Positions 26,536-35,656 of a stretch of DNA of 64,000 nucleotides are shown piece after piece. The DNA is from Hyphomicrobiales bacterium (lineage in GTDB: Bacteria > Pseudomonadota > Alphaproteobacteria > Rhizobiales > Methylopilaceae). Below the pieces are notes generated by a model. The model saw only the letters and a list, made by a program, of their open reading frames with translations. It searched no databases and was not told the origin of the DNA. Within the stretch, counting starts at the first letter, position 1, and the number at the start of each line of letters is the position of its first letter. Position numbers and translations under genes: made by a program. The stretch is from the NCBI GenBank assembly GCA_022842205.1, contig JALHQA010000001.1, forward strand, positions 62,001-126,000. Reading direction: 5' to 3'.

Positions 26536-27902
26536 GTCCGATCCCCGGCAGGCGCCGATTCAAGAATTCCGGTGACGGACTGGCGAAGCTGCAGTGTTTT
26601 CTTCGCCGCTTCGACGAGCTGTCCCGGGGTGATGGCGCGAATGCGTTCCGGCCAGTCGATGACATCTCGGACGTCCATGCCCGTCGTCAGCGCCGACCCG
26701 AAGGTGCGGGCAAGCGAGGCCTGGCTGTCCAGATCGTAAATCGTGTCGGCAATCAGCCGCGTCTTGGCGCGCTCAAGCTCGTCCATATTGACGCCGCCGT
26801 CGATCAGCCGCTGCATTTCGGCGTCGAGCGCGGTCTCGATCTCGGCCAGCGAATGGCCGGGACGCGGCGAGCCGTAAACAACAAACCGGCTGTCATCGAG
26901 CGAGGAGCCGCCATACCAGGAGCCCGCCCCCGCCGCGATGCCCTTCTCGACGACAAGCGCGCGGTAAAGACGGCTGGTCGGACCGCCGCCGAGGACGACG
27001 GAGAGAAGATCGAGCGCATAGGCGTCGTCGCCCTGCGCGGTGCGGTAGGACGGCGCGAGATAGACCCGGCTGACGGACGGCTGGCGCACGCGCGCATCGG
27101 CGACGGCAACGCGCCGCGCCGCGACCTGCAGCGGCTCGCGCGGCCGCACCCGCGGTGGCGGATCGGCGCGACGGGCAACCTTGCCGTAGGTTTCGCCGGC
27201 CAGCGCCCTGACCTCTTCCTTGTTCACATCGCCGGCGACGACAAGGATCGCGTTGTTCGGCGTGTAGTATTTCTCATAGAACGCCAGGGCGTCCTCACGC
27301 GTCAGCGCCGCGATCTCGTGATCCCAGCCGATGATCGGCAGTCCGTACGGATGGTTCATCCAGAGCGTCGCGGACACGGCCTCCGACAGCTGCGCGGCGG
27401 GATCGGAATCGGTGCGTGACCGGCGCTCCTCCAGAACGACGTCGCGCTCCGGCAGCACCACATCGTCCGTCAGGACGAGATTGGTCATCCGGTCCGCCTC
27501 GAATTCCATCATGGTCTTCAGCGTCTCCTTCGGAACACGCTGGAAATAGGCGGTGTAGTCGTAGGAGGTGAAAGCGTTTTCCTGCCCGCCGAGCTCCGAC
27601 ACGGTGTTCGAGAATTCGCCGGCGGGATGGCTCTTCGTGCCCTTGAACATCAGATGTTCGAGGAAATGCGCGAGTCCGGATTTGCCGCGCACTTCATCCG
27701 CCGATCCGACCTTGTACCAGACCATATGGGTCACGACCGGCGCGCGATGATCCGGGACCACGACGACATCCATGCCGTTTTCGAGCGTGAAGGTCTCCAC
27801 CTTCGGACCGGCGGCGGGCCCGCCGTTCTGCGCCGCGGCGCCGCCGAAAGCCGCGCCAGCCAGAGCGGCGCCAACAAGTGCATTGGTCATGAGCGTCTTC
27901 AT
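26532..27902 (-). CDS. M16 family zinc peptidase, periplasmic, active type
   Basis: A 456-residue pitrilysin-family peptidase with a signal peptide (cleavage near FGGAAAQN). The zinc motif HFLEH is intact at residues 79-83 within GLAHFLEHLMFKGTKS, followed by NAFTSYDYTAYFQRVPKE. It is followed by, and coupled to, the motif-less M16 gene. The position downstream of lspA and the BamF-like gene suggests a role in envelope protein quality control; this is inference. Confidence 0.93.
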   Translation of the reverse strand: MKTLMTNALVGAALAGAAFGGAAAQNGGPAAGPKVETFTLENGMDVVVVPDHRAPVVTHMVWYKVGSADEVRGKSGLAHFLEHLMFKGTKSHPAGEFSNTVSELGGQENAFTSYDYTAYFQRVPKETLKTMMEFEADRMTNLVLTDDVVLPERDVVLEERRSRTDSDPAAQLSEAVSATLWMNHPYGLPIIGWDHEIAALTREDALAFYEKYYTPNNAILVVAGDVNKEEVRALAGETYGKVARRADPPPRVRPREPLQVAARRVAVADARVRQPSVSRVYLAPSYRTAQGDDAYALDLLSVVLGGGPTSRLYRALVVEKGIAAGAGSWYGGSSLDDSRFVVYGSPRPGHSLAEIETALDAEMQRLIDGGVNMDELERAKTRLIADTIYDLDSQASLARTFGSALTTGMDVRDVIDWPERIRAITPGQLVEAAKKTLQLRQSVTGILESAPAGDRT

Positions 27903-27981
27903 ATCCTGGACTTGCCCCGGGCGAGACTGCGCCGCCCGGTCCTATATGGGCGTTGGGAACGCCTCGTGAAGACGCAGCGTG

Positions 27982-28620
27982 TCAATCGAACGGATTGAGC
28001 TTCGAGAAGATGCCCTGTTTCCGCTTCTGCTCTTTCGCGTCCGGACCGAAAGGCTGCTCCGGAGATGGCATGCGATAACCCGCCGGCGGATCGGTTAGGC
28101 GTTTGCGCTCGGGCTCCACATAGACGTTCTGCGCCGGCGCGTTGGCGGCTTCAGCGGCCCGCTTGTCGCGAACTTCCTTGAGCTCCGCCGGCGTCATCAC
28201 CCGGTCGCGATCGAAAATGGTGTCGTAGCCGCGCGGCGCGGTTTCGACCGCCGCCTGCTCGCGGTCCTGGGACCGAATCTTGTAGATGTCCTTCGCCGCG
28301 TTCTCTTTGTACTTGCGGCGCAGATGCTGCGGAATCTTGTCGATCTCTTCCTGCTCGGCCGCGGCCGCGACATCGGGATCCTTCGGCCAGTTCGGATTTG
28401 CTGCCGCAAGCGCATTGCCGTCTTCGGGCGGCGGCAGGGCATCGAGCGACGGCGGCAAGACCAGCGGCGCGCGCTCCGAATAGTCGATCCTGACCTTTTC
28501 CTTCTTCTGGATGCCGATGTCTTCCATCAGCTCCTTCAGGCTCTGTGCGTTGGCAGACGGCGCCGTCAGCGACAGCGCGGCGGAAGCGGCCATAAAGGCA
28601 AAAAGAGATTTCTTGTCCAA
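27982..28620 (-). CDS. DUF3035/BamF-like envelope protein
   Basis: A 212-residue exported protein with a signal peptide ending at ANA. The mature part is low in hydrophobic residues and contains ERAPLVLPPSLDALPPP near residue 49 and repeated Pro/Gly-rich segments, ending in KLNPFD. The PLVLPP motif and the place between lspA and the M16 pair match the DUF3035 family, which includes BamF, an alphaproteobacterial outer-membrane assembly accessory subunit. BamF is usually a lipoprotein; no clear lipobox Cys is visible here, so the link is tentative. Confidence 0.7.
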   Translation of the reverse strand: MDKKSLFAFMAASAALSLTAPSANAQSLKELMEDIGIQKKEKVRIDYSERAPLVLPPSLDALPPPEDGNALAAANPNWPKDPDVAAAAEQEEIDKIPQHLRRKYKENAAKDIYKIRSQDREQAAVETAPRGYDTIFDRDRVMTPAELKEVRDKRAAEAANAPAQNVYVEPERKRLTDPPAGYRMPSPEQPFGPDAKEQKRKQGIFSKLNPFD

Positions 28621-28684
28621 GGCTTCGTCCCGTCAGCGGCGGCCCCGTGCCGCCTTGGCGTTTGACCGTCTGAAAGGGGCTTTT

Positions 28685-29161
28685 TTATGCCACCCGGCCC
28701 TGCCCCTGGAACGCACCATACAAAAGCAGCACGACGCCGACAACGATTGCCGCGTCGGCAATGTTGAAGACATACCATTCATAGCTTCCGGCATGGAGCA
28801 GGACGAAATCTGCGACCGCGCCATAGGCGACCCGGTCCACGGCGTTGCCCGCCGCGCCGCCGAGGATAAGCCCAAGAGCGACGGACTGAACCCTTGTGCT
28901 CTTCTGCCGCAACCAGAACACGAGGAATATGCAGGCCCCAACCGAAATGGCGAGGAGCACCAGCCGGCCCACAAGGCCTTCCTGCTGGAACAAGCCGTAG
29001 GAAATGCCCCTGTTCCACACCATCACAAAGTCGAGAAATGGCAGAATGGGCACCCGGCCGCGGGCGGCCAGGTCATAAATAAAAAGAATCCACAGTTTCA
29101 GGGCCTGGTCGGCGACGAAAGTGACCGCCGCAACGGACAGGCCGAGGCGCAGACCGTTCAT
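28685..29161 (-). CDS. lspA: lipoprotein signal peptidase
   Basis: Start at ATG 29161 (MNGLRLGLS), since ATGA at 29158-29161 overlaps the ileS stop and implies coupling; a start six codons upstream is possible. The 158-residue enzyme has four helices and both catalytic aspartates, in [16 protein letters not shown] and [12 protein letters not shown]. It cleaves signal peptides from diacylated prolipoproteins in the inner membrane. The ileS-lspA order is a classic conserved pair. Confidence 0.95.
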   Translation of the reverse strand: MNGLRLGLSVAAVTFVADQALKLWILFIYDLAARGRVPILPFLDFVMVWNRGISYGLFQQEGLVGRLVLLAISVGACIFLVFWLRQKSTRVQSVALGLILGGAAGNAVDRVAYGAVADFVLLHAGSYEWYVFNIADAAIVVGVVLLLYGAFQGQGRVA

Positions 29162-32103
29162 TCCCGGGCGGCCAGCCATTCGCGCATCGCCCGCGCGTCG
29201 CGCGGCGTGATGTCAGGAAACTCCTTGTCCGAACCGACATCCGGCGAAATCTTCCACGACCGGGCGCATTTCGTGCCCTCGGCGAGTTGCGGATCGACGG
29301 CAACGCCCTTCACCTCGTCGAGGCGGAACGCGCCGGCCGGCGCCGCGCCGGTGCCGATGCTGGCCGCCGAGGTGATAAACACTTCCGCGAGATCGACGCC
29401 GTTCAGCGCCGCGCGCAAATCGTCATCCTCGAGATACACAACAGGCGCGGCTTCGAGCGAGGAGCCGATCTTCTTGTTGGCGCGCTCGATCTCCAGCGCA
29501 CCCGTCACGACACGGCGCACGCGGCGCACCTTTTCCCATTTTGCTGCCAGCGCATCGTTCTGCCACTCGGCCGGCGCTTCGGCGAAGGTTTCGAGATGCA
29601 CGGACGCGTCCTCGCCCGGATGGCGCAGCAGCCACGCCTCTTCGGCCGTGAACGGAATGATCGGCGCGAGCCAGCGGATCAGCCGGTCGAACAGGAGATC
29701 GATCACCGTCAGCGCCGATTTGCGCGTCGTCGAGGAAATTGGATCGCAGTACAGCGCGTCCTTACGGACATCGAAATAGAAAGCCGAAAGGTCCGATGTC
29801 ATGAACTGCATCAGCGCGGCATAGACCCGCTTGTAGTCATATTCATCATAGCCCTTGCGGACCTGCTGACCGACGTCCCACAGCCGGTGGAGCATCAGCT
29901 TTTCAAGCTCCGGCATGTCGGCGAACGCGACGCGGTCGCTCTCCTCGAAATGACCGAGCGCGCCCAGCATCCAGCGGATCGTGTTGCGCAGGCGGCGGTA
30001 GCTGTCGACCGAGGTCTTGAGAATTTCCGGACCGATGCGCAGATCGTCGGAATAATCCGATGCCGCGACCCACAGGCGGAGAATGTCCGCGCCGGATTGC
30101 TTGATGACATCCTGCGGCGCGACGACATTGCCGAGCGACTTAGACATCTTGCGGCCCTGCTCGTCCAGCGCGAAGCCATGCGTCAATACGCTGTCATAAG
30201 GCGCCCTGCCCCGCGTGCCGCAGCTCTCGAGCAGGCTAGAGTGGAACCAGCCGCGATGCTGGTCGGACCCTTCGAGATACATCGCCGCCGGCCATGTCTG
30301 CTCGTCATTGCCTTCCAGCACGAAGGCATGGGTCGAACCCGAGTCGAACCAGACATCGAGAATGTCGTTGATCTTCTCGAAATCGTCGGCGGCATAGTCG
30401 TTGCCGAGGAAGCGCGCGCCGGTCTTGTCGGCGAACCAGGCATCGGCGCCTTCCGCTTCAAACGCCTCGTGGATGCGCGCGTTGACGCTCTCGTCCTTCA
30501 GCACCTCGCCGGTCTTCTTGTTGACGAAGACGCAGATCGGCACACCCCAGGCGCGCTGACGGGAGATTACCCAGTCCGGCCGCGCCTCGATCATGCCGCG
30601 CAGGCGGTTCTGGCCCGCGGCCGGATAGAATGTCGTGGCATCGATCGCAGCCAGCGCGCGATTGCGCAGCGTATCGACCGCGACGCCATCGTCGCCGCGC
30701 TCCGGCACGCCGTTGTCGGACAAAAGCTTGTCCATGGCGATGAACCATTGCGGCGTGTTGCGGAAGATCAGGGGCGCCTTCGACCGCCAGGAATGCGGGT
30801 ACTGATGGCGCAGGCGTCCGCGCGCGAGCAGCGCGTCGGCGCCGATCAGCGCGTCGATAACGGCCTTGTTGGCCGGGCCTTCCTTGCCCTTCTCGTCGAA
30901 CACCGCAAGGCCGGCAAAGACCGGCACATGCGGAAAGTACGTACCGTCAGGCTGAACCGTATGCGGAACCTCGCCAAGCCGGTTCGCGGTCCACAGATTG
31001 TAGTCGTCCGCGCCGTGGCCCGGCGCGATATGGACAAAGCCGGTGCCGGTGTCGGATGTCACAAAATCGGCCGACAGAACCGGCACGTCGAAATCAAATC
31101 CGCGCCCGCGGAACGGATGAGCCAGAACCAGGCTCGACAGTTCTTCCGCGGAAATGGTCCGCAGGCGCTTGGCCTCGATGCGGCCGGCCTTGAAGGCCGA
31201 CTCCGCGAGTTCGTCGGCAAGATAGAGATATTCGCCCGCGCGGGTCCAGTTGTCGTCGGGCGCCTGGCTGACTTCATAGAGTCCGTACGAGATCGACGGC
31301 GAGAACGCGACGGCGCGGTTGCCGGGAATGGTCCACGGCGTCGTCGTCCAGATCACGACCTTGCCGTTATAGGCCGGGTAACTCGTGATCGGCGCGACCT
31401 CGCCGTCCTTGCGGATGCCGACGACCGGGAACTTGACGAAGATCGTGTGGCTGGTGTGCTCGTGATACTCGACCTCGGCTTCGGCCAGCGCAGTCTTTTC
31501 AACGATCGACCACATCACCGGCTTGGAGCCGCGATAAAGCTGTCCGGACGTTGCGAATTTCAGCAGCTCGCTGGCGATGATCGCCTCCGAACGGAATTTC
31601 ATCGTCGTGTACGGGTTGGCCCAGTCGCCGACGACGCCGAGGCGCTGGAACTCCTCGCTCTGCACGCCGATCCACTTTTCGGCATAGGCGCGGCATTCCT
31701 TGCGGAAATCGACGACCGGAACCTCGTCCTTGTTCTTGCCCGCGGCGCGGTATTCCTCTTCCACGCGCCATTCGATCGGCAGGCCGTGGCAGTCCCAGCC
31801 CGGAATGTAAGGCGCGTCGAAACCCGCCATCTGCTTGGAGCGGACGACGAGATCCTTCAGGATCTTGTTGAGCGCATGACCGATATGGAGATGACCGTTG
31901 GCATAGGGCGGACCGTCGTGGAGCACGAACTTCTCGCGCCCCTTACCGGCATTGCGGAGGCGCTGGTAAAGACCCATGCGCGCCCAGCGATCGAGAAGGC
32001 CCGGCTCGCGCTTGGGCAACTCGGCCCGCATCGCGAAATCGGTCTTGGGGAGAAACAGCGTCTCGGAATAGTCGCGCACAGGCGCGGTCTTGGCATCGGT
32101 CAT
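29158..32103 (-). CDS. ileS: isoleucyl-tRNA synthetase
   Basis: Start at ATG 32103 ([20 protein letters not shown]), giving 981 residues; the open frame extends further but without family similarity. Class I motifs are [10 protein letters not shown] (HIGH) near residue 65 and [10 protein letters not shown] (KMSKS) in the second half, with the CP1 editing domain between them ([16 protein letters not shown]) and the C-terminal tRNA-binding part. It is followed by lspA with a 4-bp overlap. Confidence 0.97.
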   Translation of the reverse strand: MTDAKTAPVRDYSETLFLPKTDFAMRAELPKREPGLLDRWARMGLYQRLRNAGKGREKFVLHDGPPYANGHLHIGHALNKILKDLVVRSKQMAGFDAPYIPGWDCHGLPIEWRVEEEYRAAGKNKDEVPVVDFRKECRAYAEKWIGVQSEEFQRLGVVGDWANPYTTMKFRSEAIIASELLKFATSGQLYRGSKPVMWSIVEKTALAEAEVEYHEHTSHTIFVKFPVVGIRKDGEVAPITSYPAYNGKVVIWTTTPWTIPGNRAVAFSPSISYGLYEVSQAPDDNWTRAGEYLYLADELAESAFKAGRIEAKRLRTISAEELSSLVLAHPFRGRGFDFDVPVLSADFVTSDTGTGFVHIAPGHGADDYNLWTANRLGEVPHTVQPDGTYFPHVPVFAGLAVFDEKGKEGPANKAVIDALIGADALLARGRLRHQYPHSWRSKAPLIFRNTPQWFIAMDKLLSDNGVPERGDDGVAVDTLRNRALAAIDATTFYPAAGQNRLRGMIEARPDWVISRQRAWGVPICVFVNKKTGEVLKDESVNARIHEAFEAEGADAWFADKTGARFLGNDYAADDFEKINDILDVWFDSGSTHAFVLEGNDEQTWPAAMYLEGSDQHRGWFHSSLLESCGTRGRAPYDSVLTHGFALDEQGRKMSKSLGNVVAPQDVIKQSGADILRLWVAASDYSDDLRIGPEILKTSVDSYRRLRNTIRWMLGALGHFEESDRVAFADMPELEKLMLHRLWDVGQQVRKGYDEYDYKRVYAALMQFMTSDLSAFYFDVRKDALYCDPISSTTRKSALTVIDLLFDRLIRWLAPIIPFTAEEAWLLRHPGEDASVHLETFAEAPAEWQNDALAAKWEKVRRVRRVVTGALEIERANKKIGSSLEAAPVVYLEDDDLRAALNGVDLAEVFITSAASIGTGAAPAGAFRLDEVKGVAVDPQLAEGTKCARSWKISPDVGSDKEFPDITPRDARAMREWLAARE

Positions 32104-32143
32104 GAGGCGCGCGTCATAGCAAGGGGGCGCTCCGGGGGAAAGC

Positions 32144-33121
32144 CTAGCCGATGGCGCTGGGGGCCAGCGGATCGACCGGACCTGACGCAATGCGCCGGGC
32201 TTCGATCGCATCCCGGTGCATCTGCGAGACCAGGGCATCGACATTGTCGAACTTCTGTTCGCCCCGCAGGCGGGCGATAAACTCGACCCCTAGCGTCTTT
32301 CCATAGAGGTCGCCCTTGAAGTCGAACACATAAGGTTCGAGCAGCGGCGGCGCGTCGTCATGGAATTGCGGCCGGCGGCCGAAGCTGGCGACGCCGTCAC
32401 GGATCACGCCGTCGAAGGCGATCCGGACAGCGTAGATGCCGTGAGCCAGCGGGGTTTCCGGCGCCAGCGCGATATTCGCCGTAGGATAGCCGAGTTCGCG
32501 CCCCCGCTTCTCGCCGTGAATGACATCGCCGAGCACAAACCAGCGATGGCCGAGCAGGCGGTTGGCGGCGGCGACTTCGCCCTCGCGCAACAGATCCCGG
32601 ATACGGCTCGACGACACCGGCTCCGAACCGCCAAACGGCTCGACGACTTTCACCCGGAATCCGTGGCTCGCTCCCGCTTCCTGAAGGAAAGCCGGGGAGC
32701 CGCCCCTGTTCTTGCCGAAATGAAAGTCCCAGCCGACCACCACGGCGGAAGCTTCCAGAGCATCCACCAGGACCGTTTGGACGAATTCTTCGGCCGTCAG
32801 CCCCGACAGACCGGCGTCGAAGGTCAGTTCGACCATGCCGTCCAGCGCCTCATGAGACAGCAGCAGGCGCTTTTCCCTCGGAGGGGTCAGGCGCGGAATC
32901 GGATGATCCGGGCGGAAAAAAGTTCGCGGGTGAGGCTCGAAGGTCAGCGCCAGCGCGGGCGCCCCGCTCCCCGCCTCCTCACGAGCCGCGGCCAGAACCG
33001 CTTTGTGGCCGAGATGCACCCCGTCGAAATTTCCGATGGCCACGGCCCCGCCCCTCAGGGCCTCAGGCACGTCTCCCAGACTGCGCACCAGGCTGAATCC
33101 GGGGGGGAGCGGCACGTTCAC
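32144..33121 (-). CDS. ribF: bifunctional riboflavin kinase / FAD synthetase
   Basis: A 325-residue RibF. The N-terminal FMN adenylyltransferase part has [16 protein letters not shown] near residue 28 and [14 protein letters not shown] near 128; the C-terminal flavokinase part has [18 protein letters not shown] near 213 and [19 protein letters not shown]. It converts riboflavin to FMN and FAD. It lies 40 bp upstream of ileS, and the ribF-ileS-lspA order is widely conserved. Confidence 0.95.
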   Translation of the reverse strand: MNVPLPPGFSLVRSLGDVPEALRGGAVAIGNFDGVHLGHKAVLAAAREEAGSGAPALALTFEPHPRTFFRPDHPIPRLTPPREKRLLLSHEALDGMVELTFDAGLSGLTAEEFVQTVLVDALEASAVVVGWDFHFGKNRGGSPAFLQEAGASHGFRVKVVEPFGGSEPVSSSRIRDLLREGEVAAANRLLGHRWFVLGDVIHGEKRGRELGYPTANIALAPETPLAHGIYAVRIAFDGVIRDGVASFGRRPQFHDDAPPLLEPYVFDFKGDLYGKTLGVEFIARLRGEQKFDNVDALVSQMHRDAIEARRIASGPVDPLAPSAIG

Positions 33122-33321
33122 AGGGGCGAATCCGGGGTCGGGACCATTGCGCGGCGGAACCTGCCGGGAGCCCCGACAGAGGTCAAGCCGGGCCGCAACC
33201 AGTGTTCCTAGTTAACCGGATATTCAATCGATTGCGGGTATTTCTGTCGAACATCGGGCCCAGGACAGGTGCCCGCGGGCAATAATTTGCGTCAGAAGAC
33301 GCGTGTATCTGGGGGTTCACC

Positions 33322-33705
33322 ATGTCGGTCGATCATACGATGCCGATCCTCGTCGTCGACGACTACAAGACAATGATCCGCATCATCCGCAATCTGCTCA
33401 AGCAGATCGGCTTTGATGATGTTGATGAAGCAGCGGACGGGTCCGAAGCTCTCGGCAAGATGCGCGAGAAGAAGTACGGGCTTGTCATCTCCGATTGGAA
33501 CATGGAGCCGATGACTGGCTACGAGCTTCTCAAGGAAGTTCGCGCCGACGAGAAACTGTCGCGCACGCCGTTCATCATGGTCACCGCCGAATCCAAGACA
33601 GAAAATGTCATCGCCGCCAAAAAGGCCGGCGTTAACAACTACATCGTCAAGCCGTTCAACGCGCAGACGCTGAAATCCAAGATCGACGCTGTTTTCGGGG
33701 ACTGA
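33322..33705 (+). CDS. cheY: CheY-like single-domain response regulator
   Basis: A 127-residue receiver with every functional residue: acidic pair Asp13-Asp14, phospho-acceptor Asp58 (VISDWNMEP), Thr88 and Lys110 (YIVKPF). The DWNM-P sequence after the acceptor is typical of flagellar-motor CheY proteins. GGGGG stands before the ATG. It is followed 39 bp later by a CheZ homologue, so the pair should act as signal and its phosphatase at the flagellar switch. No che or fla operon lies nearby in the window. Confidence 0.93.
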   Translation: MSVDHTMPILVVDDYKTMIRIIRNLLKQIGFDDVDEAADGSEALGKMREKKYGLVISDWNMEPMTGYELLKEVRADEKLSRTPFIMVTAESKTENVIAAKKAGVNNYIVKPFNAQTLKSKIDAVFGD

Positions 33706-33744
33706 AGCAAGACCGGAAAAATCCGGCCGCTATGGAGTGCCATC

Positions 33745-34389
33745 ATGGCAAAGGCAAAAAAGGTCCACTTCGAAGAAATGCGCGATTTCGCAAGCGCGCA
33801 AACAAAGGCTGAACCCAGCTTCGCGGAAGTCATGAAGCTGGCGGCCCTTGCCGCTGAAAGCATGCAGTCCTTCTGCGAAAGCATGGACGCGACGACTTAC
33901 AAGGAACTGCGCGACATCGCGCATTATATCGAGAACATGAAGCAGGAAATCGGCGTCTTTCAGGTCAACGATCTGAAAGAAAGCCGCATTCCGGCCGCCG
34001 GGCAGGAGCTCGACGCGATCATCAAGGCGACGGAAGACGCCACCAATACGATCATGGAAAACGCCGAGGCCCTGATGGCAGCGGACGTGAAGGATATGAA
34101 GACCTACCAGGCGCTGGTGAACGACCACGTCATGAAGATCTTCGAGGCCTGCTCGTTCCAGGACATCACCGGCCAGCGCGTCGCCAAAGTGGTCGAAACG
34201 CTGCAGATGATCGAGGCCCGCGTAGGCCGTTTTGCCGAAGCGGTTCAGGCCAAGGATGTCCAGGGCTTTCTTGATGAACGTGAAGCGGCCCGGGCAAAGC
34301 GCGCCGAAAAACTGCTCCTCAACGGTCCGCAGCTGGCCGGCAAGGGCGTCGACCAGAAGAAGGTCGACGACATGTTCAGCGACGACTGA
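33745..34389 (+). CDS. cheZ: CheZ-family protein phosphatase
   Basis: A 214-residue, almost fully helical protein. The CheZ active-site motif is clear in SFQDITGQRVAKVVETLQ: Asp140 and Gln144 match the D-xxx-Q residues that position Mg and the attacking water for CheY-P hydrolysis. The C-terminal end, KKVDDMFSDD, resembles the CheY-binding tail of CheZ, linked through a charged region. The start at 33745 has GGAG upstream. It is adjacent to cheY; many alphaproteobacteria lack CheZ and use phosphate sinks instead. Confidence 0.85.
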   Translation: MAKAKKVHFEEMRDFASAQTKAEPSFAEVMKLAALAAESMQSFCESMDATTYKELRDIAHYIENMKQEIGVFQVNDLKESRIPAAGQELDAIIKATEDATNTIMENAEALMAADVKDMKTYQALVNDHVMKIFEACSFQDITGQRVAKVVETLQMIEARVGRFAEAVQAKDVQGFLDEREAARAKRAEKLLLNGPQLAGKGVDQKKVDDMFSDD

Positions 34390-34438
34390 ACGGGCGATGT
34401 GGCGAAATGCTTCCCGGCACGCTATCTAGGCGGGACGC

Positions 34439-34672
34439 ATGAACCGGCATGAACGCATCCCTCCCCGCCCGGCCACAGAGGCCGAGGTCCGTTATCTCGA
34501 TGGCGATTTTCGCGTCCTGAGACCGGGCAGCCATGTGCGCTGTGCCGTGACCGGGCAAGCGATCCCGCTGGATGAGCTGCGTTATTGGTCAGCCGAGAGG
34601 CAGGAGGCCTATGCCAGCCCCGAGATCGCGCTGCAGCGTCTCGAGGAGCTGAAGCTTCTTCCGAAGCTGTAA
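34439..34672 (+). CDS. DUF2093 protein
   Basis: A 77-residue soluble protein with the DUF2093 signature: EAEVRYLDGDFRVLRPGSHV followed by CAVTGQAIPLDELRYWS and EAYASPEIALQR. The Cys-x-x-Thr-Gly piece recalls a zinc-knuckle half. Function is unknown. The family is often beside lpxK in Rhizobiales, as here, where the two genes end tail-to-tail at TAATCA. Confidence 0.85.
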   Translation: MNRHERIPPRPATEAEVRYLDGDFRVLRPGSHVRCAVTGQAIPLDELRYWSAERQEAYASPEIALQRLEELKLLPKL

Positions 34673-35656
34673 TCAGTTCCACAGCCTGGCCAGGCCGGCG
34701 GTCAGCATTTTCGGCTTGTCGAAGGCCATCCGCACGGGAACGGCGATCGTTGCCTCGCGCAGTTCCTTCAGCGCGGCCCCGGCGAGCCGCGCCTTGTCTT
34801 TCTCCGTCGTCACCAGAAGGAGTTTGCCGCGCCGCGCTTCCTCTAGGAGATCGCGTGCTTCGCTTGCCGTGAAGACATGATGATCCGGAAAATCGGCCAG
34901 CCGCACGACATCCGCGCCGAGCCCCTTCAGGGTGCCGGCGAATTTCTGCGGCCGTCCGATTCCCGCGAAAGCGAGCACCCTCTTTCCTTTCAGACCTCCC
35001 GTGGCCTTCGTGTCCGGGACAAGACGAGCGCGCAGGACCGGCGGGCGCTTGCGCGCTGTAAGCCGGTTCGCGGCCTCGCCGTCTCCGACAACAATCACTG
35101 CATCGGCGCGGCGAAGCTGCGGCTCGAGCGGCGCGCGGAGTGGACCCGCCGGCATGCACAATCCATTGCCGATGCCGACCTCTGAATCGACCACAAGGAA
35201 TGAAAGATTTTTTCTGAGCGACGGGTTCTGAAAGCCGTCATCCATCACGATCACATCGCCCAAAGTGGCGGCAAGCCGCGCACCGGCGGCGCGATCCTTC
35301 GCAACGACGCAGGGCGCTGTGCGCACGAGCAGCAGCGGCTCGTCGCCGACATCGGCGACCGCGTGCCGCGCCGGATCGACGGCAAGCGGCCCACGTTCCC
35401 CGCCGCCATAGCCGCGGGTCAGAAACACCGGCTTTCTACCCGCCAGAACCAGCAGCCGCGCGATCTCGATTGCCGCGGGTGTCTTCCCCGCACCTCCGGT
35501 CACAAGATTGCCGACACAAATCACCGGTATGGACGCGATCTCGCCCTGCCCTTCCATCCGCCGCCGTGCAATGCTGCCATAAACCCAACCAAGTGGAGCG
35601 AGCAGCCGCGCGGTGAATGACGGCGGCGTGCGCCACCAGAAGCCGGGCGCGCGCAT
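34673..35656 (-). CDS. lpxK: tetraacyldisaccharide 4'-kinase
   Basis: A 327-residue kinase that phosphorylates the 4' position of the lipid A disaccharide precursor at the inner membrane. It starts with APGFWWRTPPSFTARLLAP, has the P-loop variant VGNLVTGGAGKTPAAIEIA near residue 51, and the catalytic DDGFQNPSL near residue 140. Its ATG shares one base with the waaA stop (TGATG). It is the last gene of the lipid A cluster. Confidence 0.95.
   Translation of the reverse strand: MRAPGFWWRTPPSFTARLLAPLGWVYGSIARRRMEGQGEIASIPVICVGNLVTGGAGKTPAAIEIARLLVLAGRKPVFLTRGYGGGERGPLAVDPARHAVADVGDEPLLLVRTAPCVVAKDRAAGARLAATLGDVIVMDDGFQNPSLRKNLSFLVVDSEVGIGNGLCMPAGPLRAPLEPQLRRADAVIVVGDGEAANRLTARKRPPVLRARLVPDTKATGGLKGKRVLAFAGIGRPQKFAGTLKGLGADVVRLADFPDHHVFTASEARDLLEEARRGKLLLVTTEKDKARLAGAALKELREATIAVPVRMAFDKPKMLTAGLARLWN

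Noticed and set aside
28621-28684. Hairpin-like GC-rich sequence between lspA and the DUF3035-like gene
   Set aside because: Short stem GGCGGC/GCCGCC is possible, but the T run lies on the wrong side for the minus-strand transcript, so it is not called a terminator.
29287-32280. A 997-codon open frame on the plus strand
   Set aside because: Lies opposite ileS; composition is Arg/Asp-rich and carries no family motif, while ileS on the other strand has HIGH and KMSKS.
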